Source: Limimonas halophila (lineage in GTDB: Bacteria; Pseudomonadota; Alphaproteobacteria; Kiloniellales; Rhodovibrionaceae). Taken from it: a DNA stretch of 64,000 bases. Position 1 is the stretch's first letter. Each line of letters opens with the position of its first letter. Below, one piece after another: positions 32,164-43,505 of this stretch. The stretch spans positions 124,001 through 188,000 of the forward strand of contig NZ_FNCE01000005.1 of assembly GCF_900100655.1 (NCBI RefSeq), given 5' to 3'. The notes under the pieces are model-generated. The model did not search any database. It had not been told where the DNA came from and saw only the letters and a program-made list of their open reading frames with translations. A program made the position numbers and the translations under genes.

Positions 32164-33270
32164 TTACGTATCCCCGTCGTTTTCCCGGCAGACCAGCAGC
32201 GCGTCGTCCAGCAGGCCCGCCGCGATCAGTCTGCCGTGCGTGCGAATCGCCGCCGTCGCCATGTTCAGGCGCGTGCCCGTGCGGTCGCGCACCAGGGTTT
32301 GCGTGCCGCCCGTCGCAGGGTCGACGGCGACCACGTGGCTGCCCGCGCGCCGGTGGCCAAAAACGCGGTAGCGCGCCATCCCCGTCGCCGTCAGCGAATC
32401 GTGCACGGCCGCCAGAATCGGCCCCGATTCGCTCCAGGTCAGGTTGTCCGGCCCGCCGGGCAGGGGGTGCGTCGCCACCGGCCCGGCGTGCACGGCCTCG
32501 GCGTCGTAGATGCGAATCCGCTCGCCGCGCGTTTCCGCCACCGCCAGCCGCGCGCCGTCCGGCCCGAGCGTCACGCCGTTCGCCATGGCCAGCTCGTCGG
32601 CCACCGTTCGGATGCGCGGCTCGTTTGTCAGCTCTACGCGCAGCAGCTTCGCCCGGTCCAGGCCCAGCGTCATCTCCAGCCAGCGCCCGAACCCCCGGCA
32701 GGCGCCGTGGTCGCGCGTGACGAAGGCCGTGGTCGGCGAGCGCGCGGCGACGTCGTTGGCGCGGCACAGCGCCGGATCGCGCAGGCTGGCCACGCGGGTC
32801 AGGCTGTCGCCGGTCGGTTCCAGGACCGCCAGCCGGAAGCGCTTGCGCCAGCCGCCGCCGGCCTTGCCCCAGGCGTGGTTCACCGCGAACAGCCGCGCTT
32901 TGCCGCCCTGGCGCGCGAAGCCGATGCCGTGGGGGTGGAAGGCGCCGTCCAATTGGCCCGTCAGCTTGCGGATGCGCAGCTTGCCGTCGCCCGCGCGCAG
33001 CGCGGCCGCCGACACCGCGTAGATGCCGCCGTCCGGCGGGCGCTCGCCCGCGTCCGTGGCGTCGGCCACGGCCCAGCGGTCGTAGGCGGAGAGGTAGAGG
33101 CGGCCGGTCGCGGGATCGTGCGCGAGATCTTCCACCCCGCGCACCGGCGCGCCGCCCGCCGCGTCCACGAGCGGGCGGCGGGTGCAGGTCTCGGCGGCGG
33201 GCACCGGCGCGGCGGCGGTGGTCAGGGCGCAGGCGAGGGCGGCGGCGCGGGCGGCTCGGCGCGGCGGCAT
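32164..33270 (-). CDS. Secreted paraoxonase/SMP-30-like beta-propeller protein
   Basis: This is a 368-aa protein with a signal peptide (residues 1-26) and a six-bladed propeller resembling paraoxonases/arylesterases. GVEDLAHDPATGRLYLSAYD, HPHGIGFARQGGKARLFAVNH, LCRANDVAARSPTTAFVTRDHG and MANGVTLGPDG match, in order, the blades that carry the calcium-binding Glu, Asn and Asp residues in PON1 and SMP-30. Its substrate (lactone or ester) is unknown and hydrolase activity is inferred. It is convergent with tRNA-Gly and divergent from the CopD-like gene. Confidence 0.8.
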   Translation of the reverse strand: MPPRRAARAAALACALTTAAAPVPAAETCTRRPLVDAAGGAPVRGVEDLAHDPATGRLYLSAYDRWAVADATDAGERPPDGGIYAVSAAALRAGDGKLRIRKLTGQLDGAFHPHGIGFARQGGKARLFAVNHAWGKAGGGWRKRFRLAVLEPTGDSLTRVASLRDPALCRANDVAARSPTTAFVTRDHGACRGFGRWLEMTLGLDRAKLLRVELTNEPRIRTVADELAMANGVTLGPDGARLAVAETRGERIRIYDAEAVHAGPVATHPLPGGPDNLTWSESGPILAAVHDSLTATGMARYRVFGHRRAGSHVVAVDPATGGTQTLVRDRTGTRLNMATAAIRTHGRLIAAGLLDDALLVCRENDGDT

Positions 33271-33497
33271 GGCGGGCTTGGTCCGTGGCCGTGTCGGTGG
33301 TGGGATCGCGTCTGCCCCGTTGCGCGCCGCGCCCGCAACCGTAGAGCATCGTGCATGAAATCGTATTTGCCGAGAAAGCTGGAAACCTCACGCTAGGTTC
33401 CTGTTTTTCCTGTGCGAGCAGATTCCGCGCCTGCGGCGCGGGAGCCTGGTGGCTGTCCACGCACGAGCAAGCGGAATCACGCCGGGACGGCCGCGGG

Positions 33498-33549
33498 GTG
33501 TGGGCGCGACACGAGATAAAGTCCGGCCACGGTGGTGTGGGCGTGACAC
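33498..33549 (+). promoter_or_regulatory. Pair of 15-bp operator-like repeats
   Basis: GTGTGGGCGCGACAC (33498-33512) and GTGTGGGCGTGACAC (33535-33549) differ at one base and each carries a GTGT/ACAC dyad. They lie 37 bp apart and about 55-110 bp upstream of the CopD-like gene. The 335-bp gap 33271-33605 holds no supported gene otherwise. Confidence 0.6.
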
Positions 33550-33605
33550 CCTGAATAAGGTGATACCGCTTTACGGCGATCTGCTCTAAAGCCGGAGGAA
33601 CCGCC

Positions 33606-34070
33606 ATGCCCGACATCGCCCTCGCGCTTGCCCTGCACGCGCTCGCCGCCGTCGTCTGGGTCGGCGGCATGGCCTTCGCCTACGCCTTCGTGCGCCCGGC
33701 CCTGGGCGCGCTGGAGCCGCCCGCGCGGCAGGCGCTGTGGCGCGGCACCTTCGCGCGCTTCTTCCCCGTGGTCTGGGTCAGCATCGCCGTGCTCCTGGCG
33801 AGCGGCTACTACGTGCTCTTCCAGGGCTTCGGCGGCTTCGCCGGCGCGGGGATGCACGTGCACCTCATGCACCTGCTGGCGTGGGTGATGACGGCGATCT
33901 TCGCCTACGTCTTCTTCGGCCCCTGGCGGCGCTTCAAGGCGGGCGTGGACGGCGGCGACCCGGCGAGCGCCAAGGCCGCGATCGAGCGCATCCGCGTGAT
34001 GGTGGCGATCAACCTGACCCTGGGCCTGATCGTGGTGGCGGTGGGGGCGAGTGGGCGCTACTGGGGCTGA
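33606..34070 (+). CDS. CopD-like four-helix membrane protein
   Basis: This is a 154-aa integral membrane protein with four TM helices. The first has ALALHALAAVVWVGGMAFAY, the CopD/YcnJ-type H-x-x-x-x-x-W-x-G-G pattern, and the third contains MHVHLMHLLAWVM with several histidines. A GGAGG ribosome site lies just before the ATG. CopD-like proteins are linked to copper uptake or to haem handling, and which applies here is not known. It is preceded by two operator-like repeats, so its expression may be controlled. Confidence 0.78.
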   Translation: MPDIALALALHALAAVVWVGGMAFAYAFVRPALGALEPPARQALWRGTFARFFPVVWVSIAVLLASGYYVLFQGFGGFAGAGMHVHLMHLLAWVMTAIFAYVFFGPWRRFKAGVDGGDPASAKAAIERIRVMVAINLTLGLIVVAVGASGRYWG

Positions 34071-34192
34071 CCGCGCGGCGCGGCGTTTTCTCGCCTCGCG
34101 ATGCGCGCTACCCTTCCCAATCGGAAAAAGCAGCCCGCCCCATCCAGCCCGATCAAGCAGATCAAAAAACGTCGCCGGGGAGGCCAGACCGC

Positions 34193-37100
34193 ATGACCAC
34201 GGGCACCGACCAGCTCAAGAAGGACCTCATCGAGCGCGTCGTCGAGCGCGTCCACCATCGCAACGACGCCGAGCGGGCCCGCTGGCTCGACGCCTTCGTG
34301 CGGCAGTTCTACCGCCACGTGCCGCCCGACGACCTGCTGGACGACGAGCCCGACAACCTCTACGGGCGCGCGCTGGCGATGTACGCCTTCGCCCAGCAGC
34401 GCCAGCCCGGCCAGGCGCGCGTGCGCGTCTACAACCCCGATCACGAGGAGCACGGGTACCGCACCTCCCACACCATCGTGGAGGTGGTCACCGACGACAT
34501 GCCCTTCCTGGTGGACTCCATCACCTCGCAGCTCAGCGAGTACGAGGGGCAGGTCCACCTCGTCATCCATCCGATGTTCGTGGTCACGCGCGGCACCAAC
34601 GGGCGGCTGACGGCCATCGACGCGCCGGACAGCGACGCCGTGCCGGGCGAGGACGCCAGCGGCGCCGAACGGCGCACGGCCGACGCCGAGCCCGTGCGCG
34701 AGTCCTTCATGCAGATCGCCATCAGCGAGCAGGCGCCCGAGCGGCTCCCCGAGGTGCGCCGGCGCCTGGAGGGCGTGCTCGCCGATGTGCGCGCGGCCGT
34801 GCGCGACTGGCGGCCCATGCGCGACAAGATGGGCGCGCTCATCGACGAGCTGCGCACCGCGCCGCCGGACCTGAACCAGGGCGAGATCGACGAAACCCTC
34901 GCCTTCCTCGAATGGGCGAACGCCGACAACTACACCTTTCTGGGCTACCGCCGCTACACCTTCGAGGGCGAAGGCGACGACGCCATCGCCCACATCGATC
35001 CGGATGCCGGCCTGGGCGTGCTGCGCGACCCCGACTACCGCATCTTCGAAGGGCTGCGGAACCTGGGGCGCCTGCCGGCGGACGTGCGCACCTTCCTGCA
35101 CCAGCACGAGCTGCTGCGCATCACCAAGGCCAACCACCGCGCCACGGTGCACCGCCCCGTGCACATGGACACGATCGCGGTGAAGATCTTCAACGACAAG
35201 CGGCAGGTGGTGGGCGAGCACCTGTTTACCGGGCTCTTCACCTCCGCCGCGTATTCGCGCAGCCCCACGGAGATCCCGCTGCTGCGGCGCAAGGTGGATC
35301 AGGTGCTCGCGTGGTCGGGCTTCCGCCGCGACAGCCACAACGGCAAGGCGCTGCTCAACATCCTGGAGAACTATCCCCGCGACGAGCTGTTCCAGATTTC
35401 CGACGAGGACCTGTACAGCATCGCGATGGGGATTCTTCATCTCCAGGAGCGCCAGCGCGTCGCGCTCTTCATGCGCCGCGACGCCTTCGAGCGCTTCGTC
35501 TCCTGCATGGTCTACGTGCCCCGCGACCACTTCTCCACGACGCTGCGCCTGCGCTTTCAGGACATCCTGGCCAAGGCCTTCAACGGCGAGGTCTCGGCCT
35601 TCTACACCAACCTGACCGAGGCCGTGCTGGCGCGCGTCCACATCATCGTGCGCACCACCCCGGGCGAGATCCCGCAGGTCGACAAGCAGGCCCTGGAGCG
35701 CCGGCTGGCGGACGCGGCGCGCTCCTGGCGCGACCACCTGCGCGACGCGCTCGTCGACGACCGCGGCGAGCAGGCCGGGCTGGCGGCCACGCGGCGCTTC
35801 GGCGACGCCTTCCCCGCCAGCTACCAGGAAACCTTCACGCCCCACACGGCCGTCTTCGACATCGCGCGCACCGAGCGCGCCATCGCCGACGGCGATCTGG
35901 CGCTCAACCTCTACCGCCCGATCGAGGCGGACGAGGACGAGGTGCGCTTCAAGATCTATCACTACGGCGGGCCGATTCCCCTGTCGCGCATCCTGCCCGT
36001 GCTGGAGAACATGGGCGTGCAGGTGATCTCGGAGCATCCCTACGCCGTCCAGCCCGCCGACCTCGACAAGTCGGTCTACATCCACGACTTCGGCATGCGC
36101 GTGGCCGGCGGCCATGCCAGCGACCTCTCCGCGTTGAAGGCGAAGTTCCACGACGTCTTCGACCGCGTCTGGCACGACCGCATGGAGAACGACGGCTTCA
36201 ACCGGCTGGTCCTGCTGGCGGGGTTGGACTCGCGCGACATCATCGTCCTGCGCGCCTACTGCAAGTACCTGCGCCAGGCCGCGATCCCCTTCAGCCAGAG
36301 CTACATGGAGGACACGCTGGCCGGGAACCCGGGTATCGCGGCGCAGCTCGTCCAGCTCTTCCACCGCCGCTTCGACCCGGCCTTCCAGGGCGACCGCGAC
36401 ACCGCCTGCGGCGAGACGGTGGCCGCGGTCCACGCCGCGCTGGAGGAGGTGGAGAGCCTGGACCAGGACCGCATCGTGCGGCGCTTCCTCAACGCCATCG
36501 AGGCCACCCAGCGCACCAACTTCTTCCAAAGCGCGGACGAGGGCGGCGAGAAGCCCACGCTTTCGCTCAAGATCGCCAGCCGCGAGGTGGACGAGCTGCC
36601 GCTGCCGCGGCCTTTCCGCGAGATCTTCGTCTATTCCCCACGCGTGGAGGCGGTGCACCTGCGCTTCGGCCTGGTCGCGCGCGGCGGGCTGCGCTGGTCC
36701 GACCGGCGCGAGGACTTCCGCACCGAGATCCTCTCGCTCGCCAAGGCGCAGCAGGTGAAGAACGCCGTCATCGTCCCCGTGGGCTCCAAGGGCGGCTTCG
36801 TCTGCAAGCGCCCGCCGGCCGCCAGCGCCGGCAAGCAGGCGATGTGGGACGAGGGCATCGCCTGCTACAAGCTGTTCATCCGCGGCATGCTGGACGTAAC
36901 CGACAACCTCGTGCAGGACGCCGTGGATCCGCCGACAAACGTGGTGCGCTGGGACGCCGACGACCCCTACCTCGTCGTCGCGGCGGACAAGGGAACGGCC
37001 ACCTTCTCCGACTACGCCAACGAAGTCTCCCAGGCCTACGGCTTCTGGATGGACGACGCCTTCGCCTCCGGCGGCTCGGCGGGCTACGACCACAAGGAGC

Positions 37101-39073
37101 TGGCGATCACGGCCCGCGGCGCCTGGGAGTCCGTCAAGCGCCACTTCCGCGAGCGCGGTAAGGACATCCAGAACGAGGACTTCACCGTCGTCGGCTGCGG
37201 CGACATGGCGGGCGACGTCTTCGGCAACGGGATGCTGCTGTCCAAGCACATCCGCCTGGTGGGCGCGTTCAACCACATCCACATCTTCGTCGATCCGAAT
37301 CCCGACGCGGCGGCCTCGTGGCAGGAGCGCAAGCGCCTGTTCGACGAGGTGAAGGGCTGGGACCAGTACGACACCAGCAAGATCTCCAAGGGCGGCGGGG
37401 TGTTCGAGCGCCGCGCCAAGTCGATCACGCTCACGCCCGAGATCAAGAAGGCCTTCAACATCAAGGCGGATCAGTGCACACCCAACGAACTGATCCGGGC
37501 CATGCTGCTGGCGAAGGTGGAGCTGCTCTGGTTCGGCGGCATCGGCACCTACATCAAGGCCAGCCACGAAACCAACGCCGAGGTCGGCGACCGCGCCAAC
37601 GACCCGCTGCGCGTCAACGGCGAGGACCTGAACGCCACGGTGATCGGCGAGGGCGCCAACCTGGGCGCCACGCAGCACGGTCGCATCGAGTTCTCGCTGG
37701 AAGGCGGGCGCTGCAACGCCGACTTCATCGACAATTCGGGCGGCGCCGACTGCTCCGACCACGAGGTCAACCTGAAGATCCTGCTGGGCGCGGTGGAGCA
37801 GGCGGGCGAGATGACCCGCAAGCAGCGCAACCAGCTGCTGGAGCGCATGTCCGAGGACGTCGCCCAGCTCGTCCTGCGCACCAACTACCTGCAAACCCAG
37901 GCGCTCTCGGTTACGGAGCAGCTGGGCGTCCACCTGCTCAACCGCAACGCGCGCTTCATGCACGCCCTCGAGCGCAGCGGCAAGCTCAACCGCTCGCTGG
38001 AGGCGCTGCCGGACGACGAAACCATCCTGGAGCGGCGCAAGGCGGGCATCGGGCTGATGCGCCCGGAAATGGCCGTGCTCATGGCCTACGCCAAGAACGT
38101 GCTCTACGCCGAGCTGCTGGCCTCCGGCCTGCCGGACGATCCCTTCATGCGCGGCGAACTGCACGCCTATTTCCCCAAGGCCGCGCGCTCGACTTATCCG
38201 GCCTACGTGGACAGTCACCGCCTGTGGCGGGAAATCATCGCCACCTCGATGACCAACGAGGTCATCAACCGCTGCGGCCTCGCCTTCGTGCACGAGATGC
38301 GCGAGCGCACGGGCAACTCGCCCGACGCCATCTGCCGCGCCTATACGGTCGTGCGCGAGGTCTTCGGCCTGCAGGCGCTCTGGGACGAGATCGAGTCCCT
38401 GGACACCAAGGTGCCGGCGGCGACGCAGGCGGCCATGATGGTGGAGATCGGCCGCACGATCGAGCGCACGGCCACCTGGTTCCTGCGCACCCGCGAGCAG
38501 CCCATGGCCGTGCAGGACGCCGTCGACACCTACGCCGACGGCGTGGGCACGGTTGCCGGCAACCTGGACGCGCTGCTGACCAAGGACGGCCGCAAGCACG
38601 TCGACGAGAAGGCGCGCGAATTCACCCAGAAGGGCGCGCCCAAGGAGCTCGCCCGCCGCGTGGCGGCGCTGGGCATCCTGCCGACGGCGCTGGACATCGT
38701 GCAGACCGCGCACGAGCTCGATCTGCCGGTTCAGGAGGTGGGCACCACCTACTTCGCCGTGGGCCACCGCTTCGGCTTCGACTGGCTGCGCACGGCGGCC
38801 AACCAGCTGCCCACGGACAACACCTGGGACAAGCTGGCGATCACCGCCATCGTGGACGACTTCTACAGCCACCAGACGGCGCTGACGCACAACGTGCTGA
38901 CCAAGGCCGACGGGGCCGGCGGCGCGCAGGCGGTGGACGCCTGGGCGCGCACGCGCGAGCACACCGTCAACCGCACGCACGAACTCTTGCAGGAGATGCA
39001 GTCCACGGGCACGCCGGACCTGGCGATGCTGGCGGTCGCCAACCGCCAGATGAAGAGCATGGTCCAGGGCTGA
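34193..39073 (+). CDS. gdh: NAD-specific glutamate dehydrogenase, 180-kDa class
   Basis: This is a 1626-aa enzyme that converts glutamate to 2-oxoglutarate and ammonium with NAD, feeding the TCA cycle. The N-terminal half (1 to about 750) holds ACT-like regulatory modules. The catalytic domain includes RGGLRWSDRREDFRTEILSL, VPVGSKGGFVCKR near residue 865 (substrate lysines) and VVGCGDMAGDVFGNGML near residue 998 (Rossmann fold). The C-terminal 400 residues are helical. Its length matches the alphaproteobacterial family (about 1600). ATG 34193 is preceded by GGGGAGG. Its likely partner PutA is elsewhere in the window (51439-54594). Confidence 0.97.
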   Translation: MTTGTDQLKKDLIERVVERVHHRNDAERARWLDAFVRQFYRHVPPDDLLDDEPDNLYGRALAMYAFAQQRQPGQARVRVYNPDHEEHGYRTSHTIVEVVTDDMPFLVDSITSQLSEYEGQVHLVIHPMFVVTRGTNGRLTAIDAPDSDAVPGEDASGAERRTADAEPVRESFMQIAISEQAPERLPEVRRRLEGVLADVRAAVRDWRPMRDKMGALIDELRTAPPDLNQGEIDETLAFLEWANADNYTFLGYRRYTFEGEGDDAIAHIDPDAGLGVLRDPDYRIFEGLRNLGRLPADVRTFLHQHELLRITKANHRATVHRPVHMDTIAVKIFNDKRQVVGEHLFTGLFTSAAYSRSPTEIPLLRRKVDQVLAWSGFRRDSHNGKALLNILENYPRDELFQISDEDLYSIAMGILHLQERQRVALFMRRDAFERFVSCMVYVPRDHFSTTLRLRFQDILAKAFNGEVSAFYTNLTEAVLARVHIIVRTTPGEIPQVDKQALERRLADAARSWRDHLRDALVDDRGEQAGLAATRRFGDAFPASYQETFTPHTAVFDIARTERAIADGDLALNLYRPIEADEDEVRFKIYHYGGPIPLSRILPVLENMGVQVISEHPYAVQPADLDKSVYIHDFGMRVAGGHASDLSALKAKFHDVFDRVWHDRMENDGFNRLVLLAGLDSRDIIVLRAYCKYLRQAAIPFSQSYMEDTLAGNPGIAAQLVQLFHRRFDPAFQGDRDTACGETVAAVHAALEEVESLDQDRIVRRFLNAIEATQRTNFFQSADEGGEKPTLSLKIASREVDELPLPRPFREIFVYSPRVEAVHLRFGLVARGGLRWSDRREDFRTEILSLAKAQQVKNAVIVPVGSKGGFVCKRPPAASAGKQAMWDEGIACYKLFIRGMLDVTDNLVQDAVDPPTNVVRWDADDPYLVVAADKGTATFSDYANEVSQAYGFWMDDAFASGGSAGYDHKELAITARGAWESVKRHFRERGKDIQNEDFTVVGCGDMAGDVFGNGMLLSKHIRLVGAFNHIHIFVDPNPDAAASWQERKRLFDEVKGWDQYDTSKISKGGGVFERRAKSITLTPEIKKAFNIKADQCTPNELIRAMLLAKVELLWFGGIGTYIKASHETNAEVGDRANDPLRVNGEDLNATVIGEGANLGATQHGRIEFSLEGGRCNADFIDNSGGADCSDHEVNLKILLGAVEQAGEMTRKQRNQLLERMSEDVAQLVLRTNYLQTQALSVTEQLGVHLLNRNARFMHALERSGKLNRSLEALPDDETILERRKAGIGLMRPEMAVLMAYAKNVLYAELLASGLPDDPFMRGELHAYFPKAARSTYPAYVDSHRLWREIIATSMTNEVINRCGLAFVHEMRERTGNSPDAICRAYTVVREVFGLQALWDEIESLDTKVPAATQAAMMVEIGRTIERTATWFLRTREQPMAVQDAVDTYADGVGTVAGNLDALLTKDGRKHVDEKAREFTQKGAPKELARRVAALGILPTALDIVQTAHELDLPVQEVGTTYFAVGHRFGFDWLRTAANQLPTDNTWDKLAITAIVDDFYSHQTALTHNVLTKADGAGGAQAVDAWARTREHTVNRTHELLQEMQSTGTPDLAMLAVANRQMKSMVQG

Positions 39074-39173
39074 TCGGGCAATCCGGCGGATCAGTCCGCC
39101 GAACTGACGGCTTTGCAGGGAGGGCTCACGGTTCTCATTGAGCAGAGCCGGTCCAGGAATGACAAAACGCGGG

Positions 39174-39280
39174 AAAACCCCACCCCCTCACAAGCTCCCC
39201 CTCTCCTTCGTTGAAGGGGAAGGGGGAGAAGGTGGTGCGGAGCGCATGCTCCGCGCCACCAGTGGGGGGGGTGGGGATGA
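39174..39280. repeat. Imperfect palindromic intergenic element
   Basis: In the 436-bp gap between gdh and aconitase, ACCCCACCCCCTCAC near 39178-39191 pairs imperfectly with GTGGGGGGGGTGGGG near 39262-39277. Inside it, GTGGTGCGGAGC (39232-39243) and GCTCCGCGCCAC (39248-39259) form a 12-bp stem with a GCAT loop and one G-U pair. It looks like a REP-type element or a strong terminator of gdh. The remaining sequence to 39509 shows no gene. Confidence 0.6.
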
Positions 39281-39509
39281 TCCCTGAAGCCTGGCATGGC
39301 GTCAGAGGCCCACGGGGCGTTGGCGCGCCCCGGCGTTTCGCGAAGGCGTGATCGGGCGCCCATGGCGCGCGACCGCGTGTCCAAAGCCCGGATCGTTGCG
39401 ATCCGGCCGCCTCATGCCCTAGATTGCGCATGCCGCAGCGCACAAAAAGCCATAAAGCCCGCCGGCTTCCAACGCGCGGGCACGCCGCACAACGACGGGA
39501 GTGATCACC

Positions 39510-42278
<2,769 letters not shown>

Positions 42279-42425
42279 CCGTCCCCGCCCGCGCGATCAC
42301 ACCCCCCGTTCCCCGTTCCGGCCGACGGCCGGGCGGGGTGCGGGGTTGATTTCGTCCGCGGCGCATGATCTGGCTGCGCCGCAGTCCGCACAGCGGGCTT
42401 TTCGTCAACGGCGTCGGAGTGCGCG

Positions 42426-43331
42426 ATGCAGCGCATGCGCGTGCGTCACACCACGACGTACCACTACAAGCGCCCCGTTTCCTTCGGGGAGCACCGCCTG
42501 ATGTTCCGTCCCCGCGACAGCCACGACATGCGGGTCATGGGGACCAACCTGCGCATCGCGCCGCCGCCGGCGGAAACGCGCTGGCTGCACGACGTCTTCT
42601 CCAACTCCCTCGCGATCGTCACCTTCGACCGCCCGGCCGAAACCCTGGTGTTCGAGAGCACGATCGACATCGCGCACTACGGGGCCAGCGCCGAGGACTT
42701 TCCGGTGGCGCCGTATGCGCGCACCTATCCCTTCAGCTATCCGGCCGAAGAGGCGCCGGACCTGAACCGCTTGGTGGAGCGGCACTACGTCGACGGCGAG
42801 CACCGCGTGGACGCCTGGGCCAAGGCCTTCGTCCACGAAGCCGAGGATCCGGTGGATACCGTCGGCCTGCTGCGGAACATCACCCAGGCCATCCACCGCG
42901 ACTTCCGCTACGAGGTGCGCCACGCCGTGGGCACGCGCAGCCCGGCGAAGACGCTGGAGCTGGGCACGGGCTCGTGCCGCGACCTCGCGCTCTTGATGAT
43001 GGAGGCGGCGCGCAGCCTCGGCTTCGCCGCGCGCTTCGTCAGCGGCTACCTCTACGACCCCGCGCTCGACACCAACGGCACGGGCGATCAGGGCCTTCAG
43101 GGCGGCGGCAACACCCATGCCTGGGTGCAGATCTACCTGCCCGGCGCGGGTTGGGTGGAGTTCGACCCCACCAACGGCAAGATGGGCGGCGGCAACCTGA
43201 TCCGCGTCGCCGTGGCGCGCGACCCCGGCCAGGCCATCCCGCTTCAGGGCACCTTCACCGGCTACCCCGACGACTTCCAGCGCATGGACGTTGACGTACA
43301 GGTGACGACCAACGTCGAGGGCGAGGGGTAA
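42426..43331 (+). CDS. Bacterial transglutaminase-like protein
   Basis: This is a 301-aa transglutaminase-fold protein. The N-terminal beta domain begins RHTTTYHYKRPVSFGEHRLMFRPRD, typical of the family. The catalytic triad is C184 (GSCRDLAL), H231 (THAWVQIYLP) and D247 (EFDPTN). Members are probably peptidases or amidases; the substrate is unknown. It may be encoded alone. An ATG three codons later (42435) is possible. The histidine kinase starts 174 bp downstream. Confidence 0.92.
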   Translation: MQRMRVRHTTTYHYKRPVSFGEHRLMFRPRDSHDMRVMGTNLRIAPPPAETRWLHDVFSNSLAIVTFDRPAETLVFESTIDIAHYGASAEDFPVAPYARTYPFSYPAEEAPDLNRLVERHYVDGEHRVDAWAKAFVHEAEDPVDTVGLLRNITQAIHRDFRYEVRHAVGTRSPAKTLELGTGSCRDLALLMMEAARSLGFAARFVSGYLYDPALDTNGTGDQGLQGGGNTHAWVQIYLPGAGWVEFDPTNGKMGGGNLIRVAVARDPGQAIPLQGTFTGYPDDFQRMDVDVQVTTNVEGEG

Positions 43332-43505
43332 CGCCGCCGGCGTCTGCGGCGGTGCGTCGCACCCGCGGCGGCCGCGGCCTGTGTTGGGTTTTTCGGCCTT
43401 TCGTGGTCTCCCCTTTGGGTGCATGGTGCCCGTTAAAGCACGCGCTTTGGGTGTGGTTGCCGCGGCCCGGCACATCGCCGGCTGCGGCGTGCGCTGGAGG
43501 CCCCC

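Noticed and set aside
33351-33554. A 67-aa ORF upstream of the CopD-like gene
   Set aside because: It spans the operator-like repeats, lacks a ribosome site and matches no family.
34058-38980. A 1640-aa open frame opposite the NAD-glutamate dehydrogenase
   Set aside because: It is antisense to a clear GDH gene, has a low-complexity Arg/His/Val/Ala-rich composition and no domain. It arises because high-GC coding DNA rarely has stops on the other strand.
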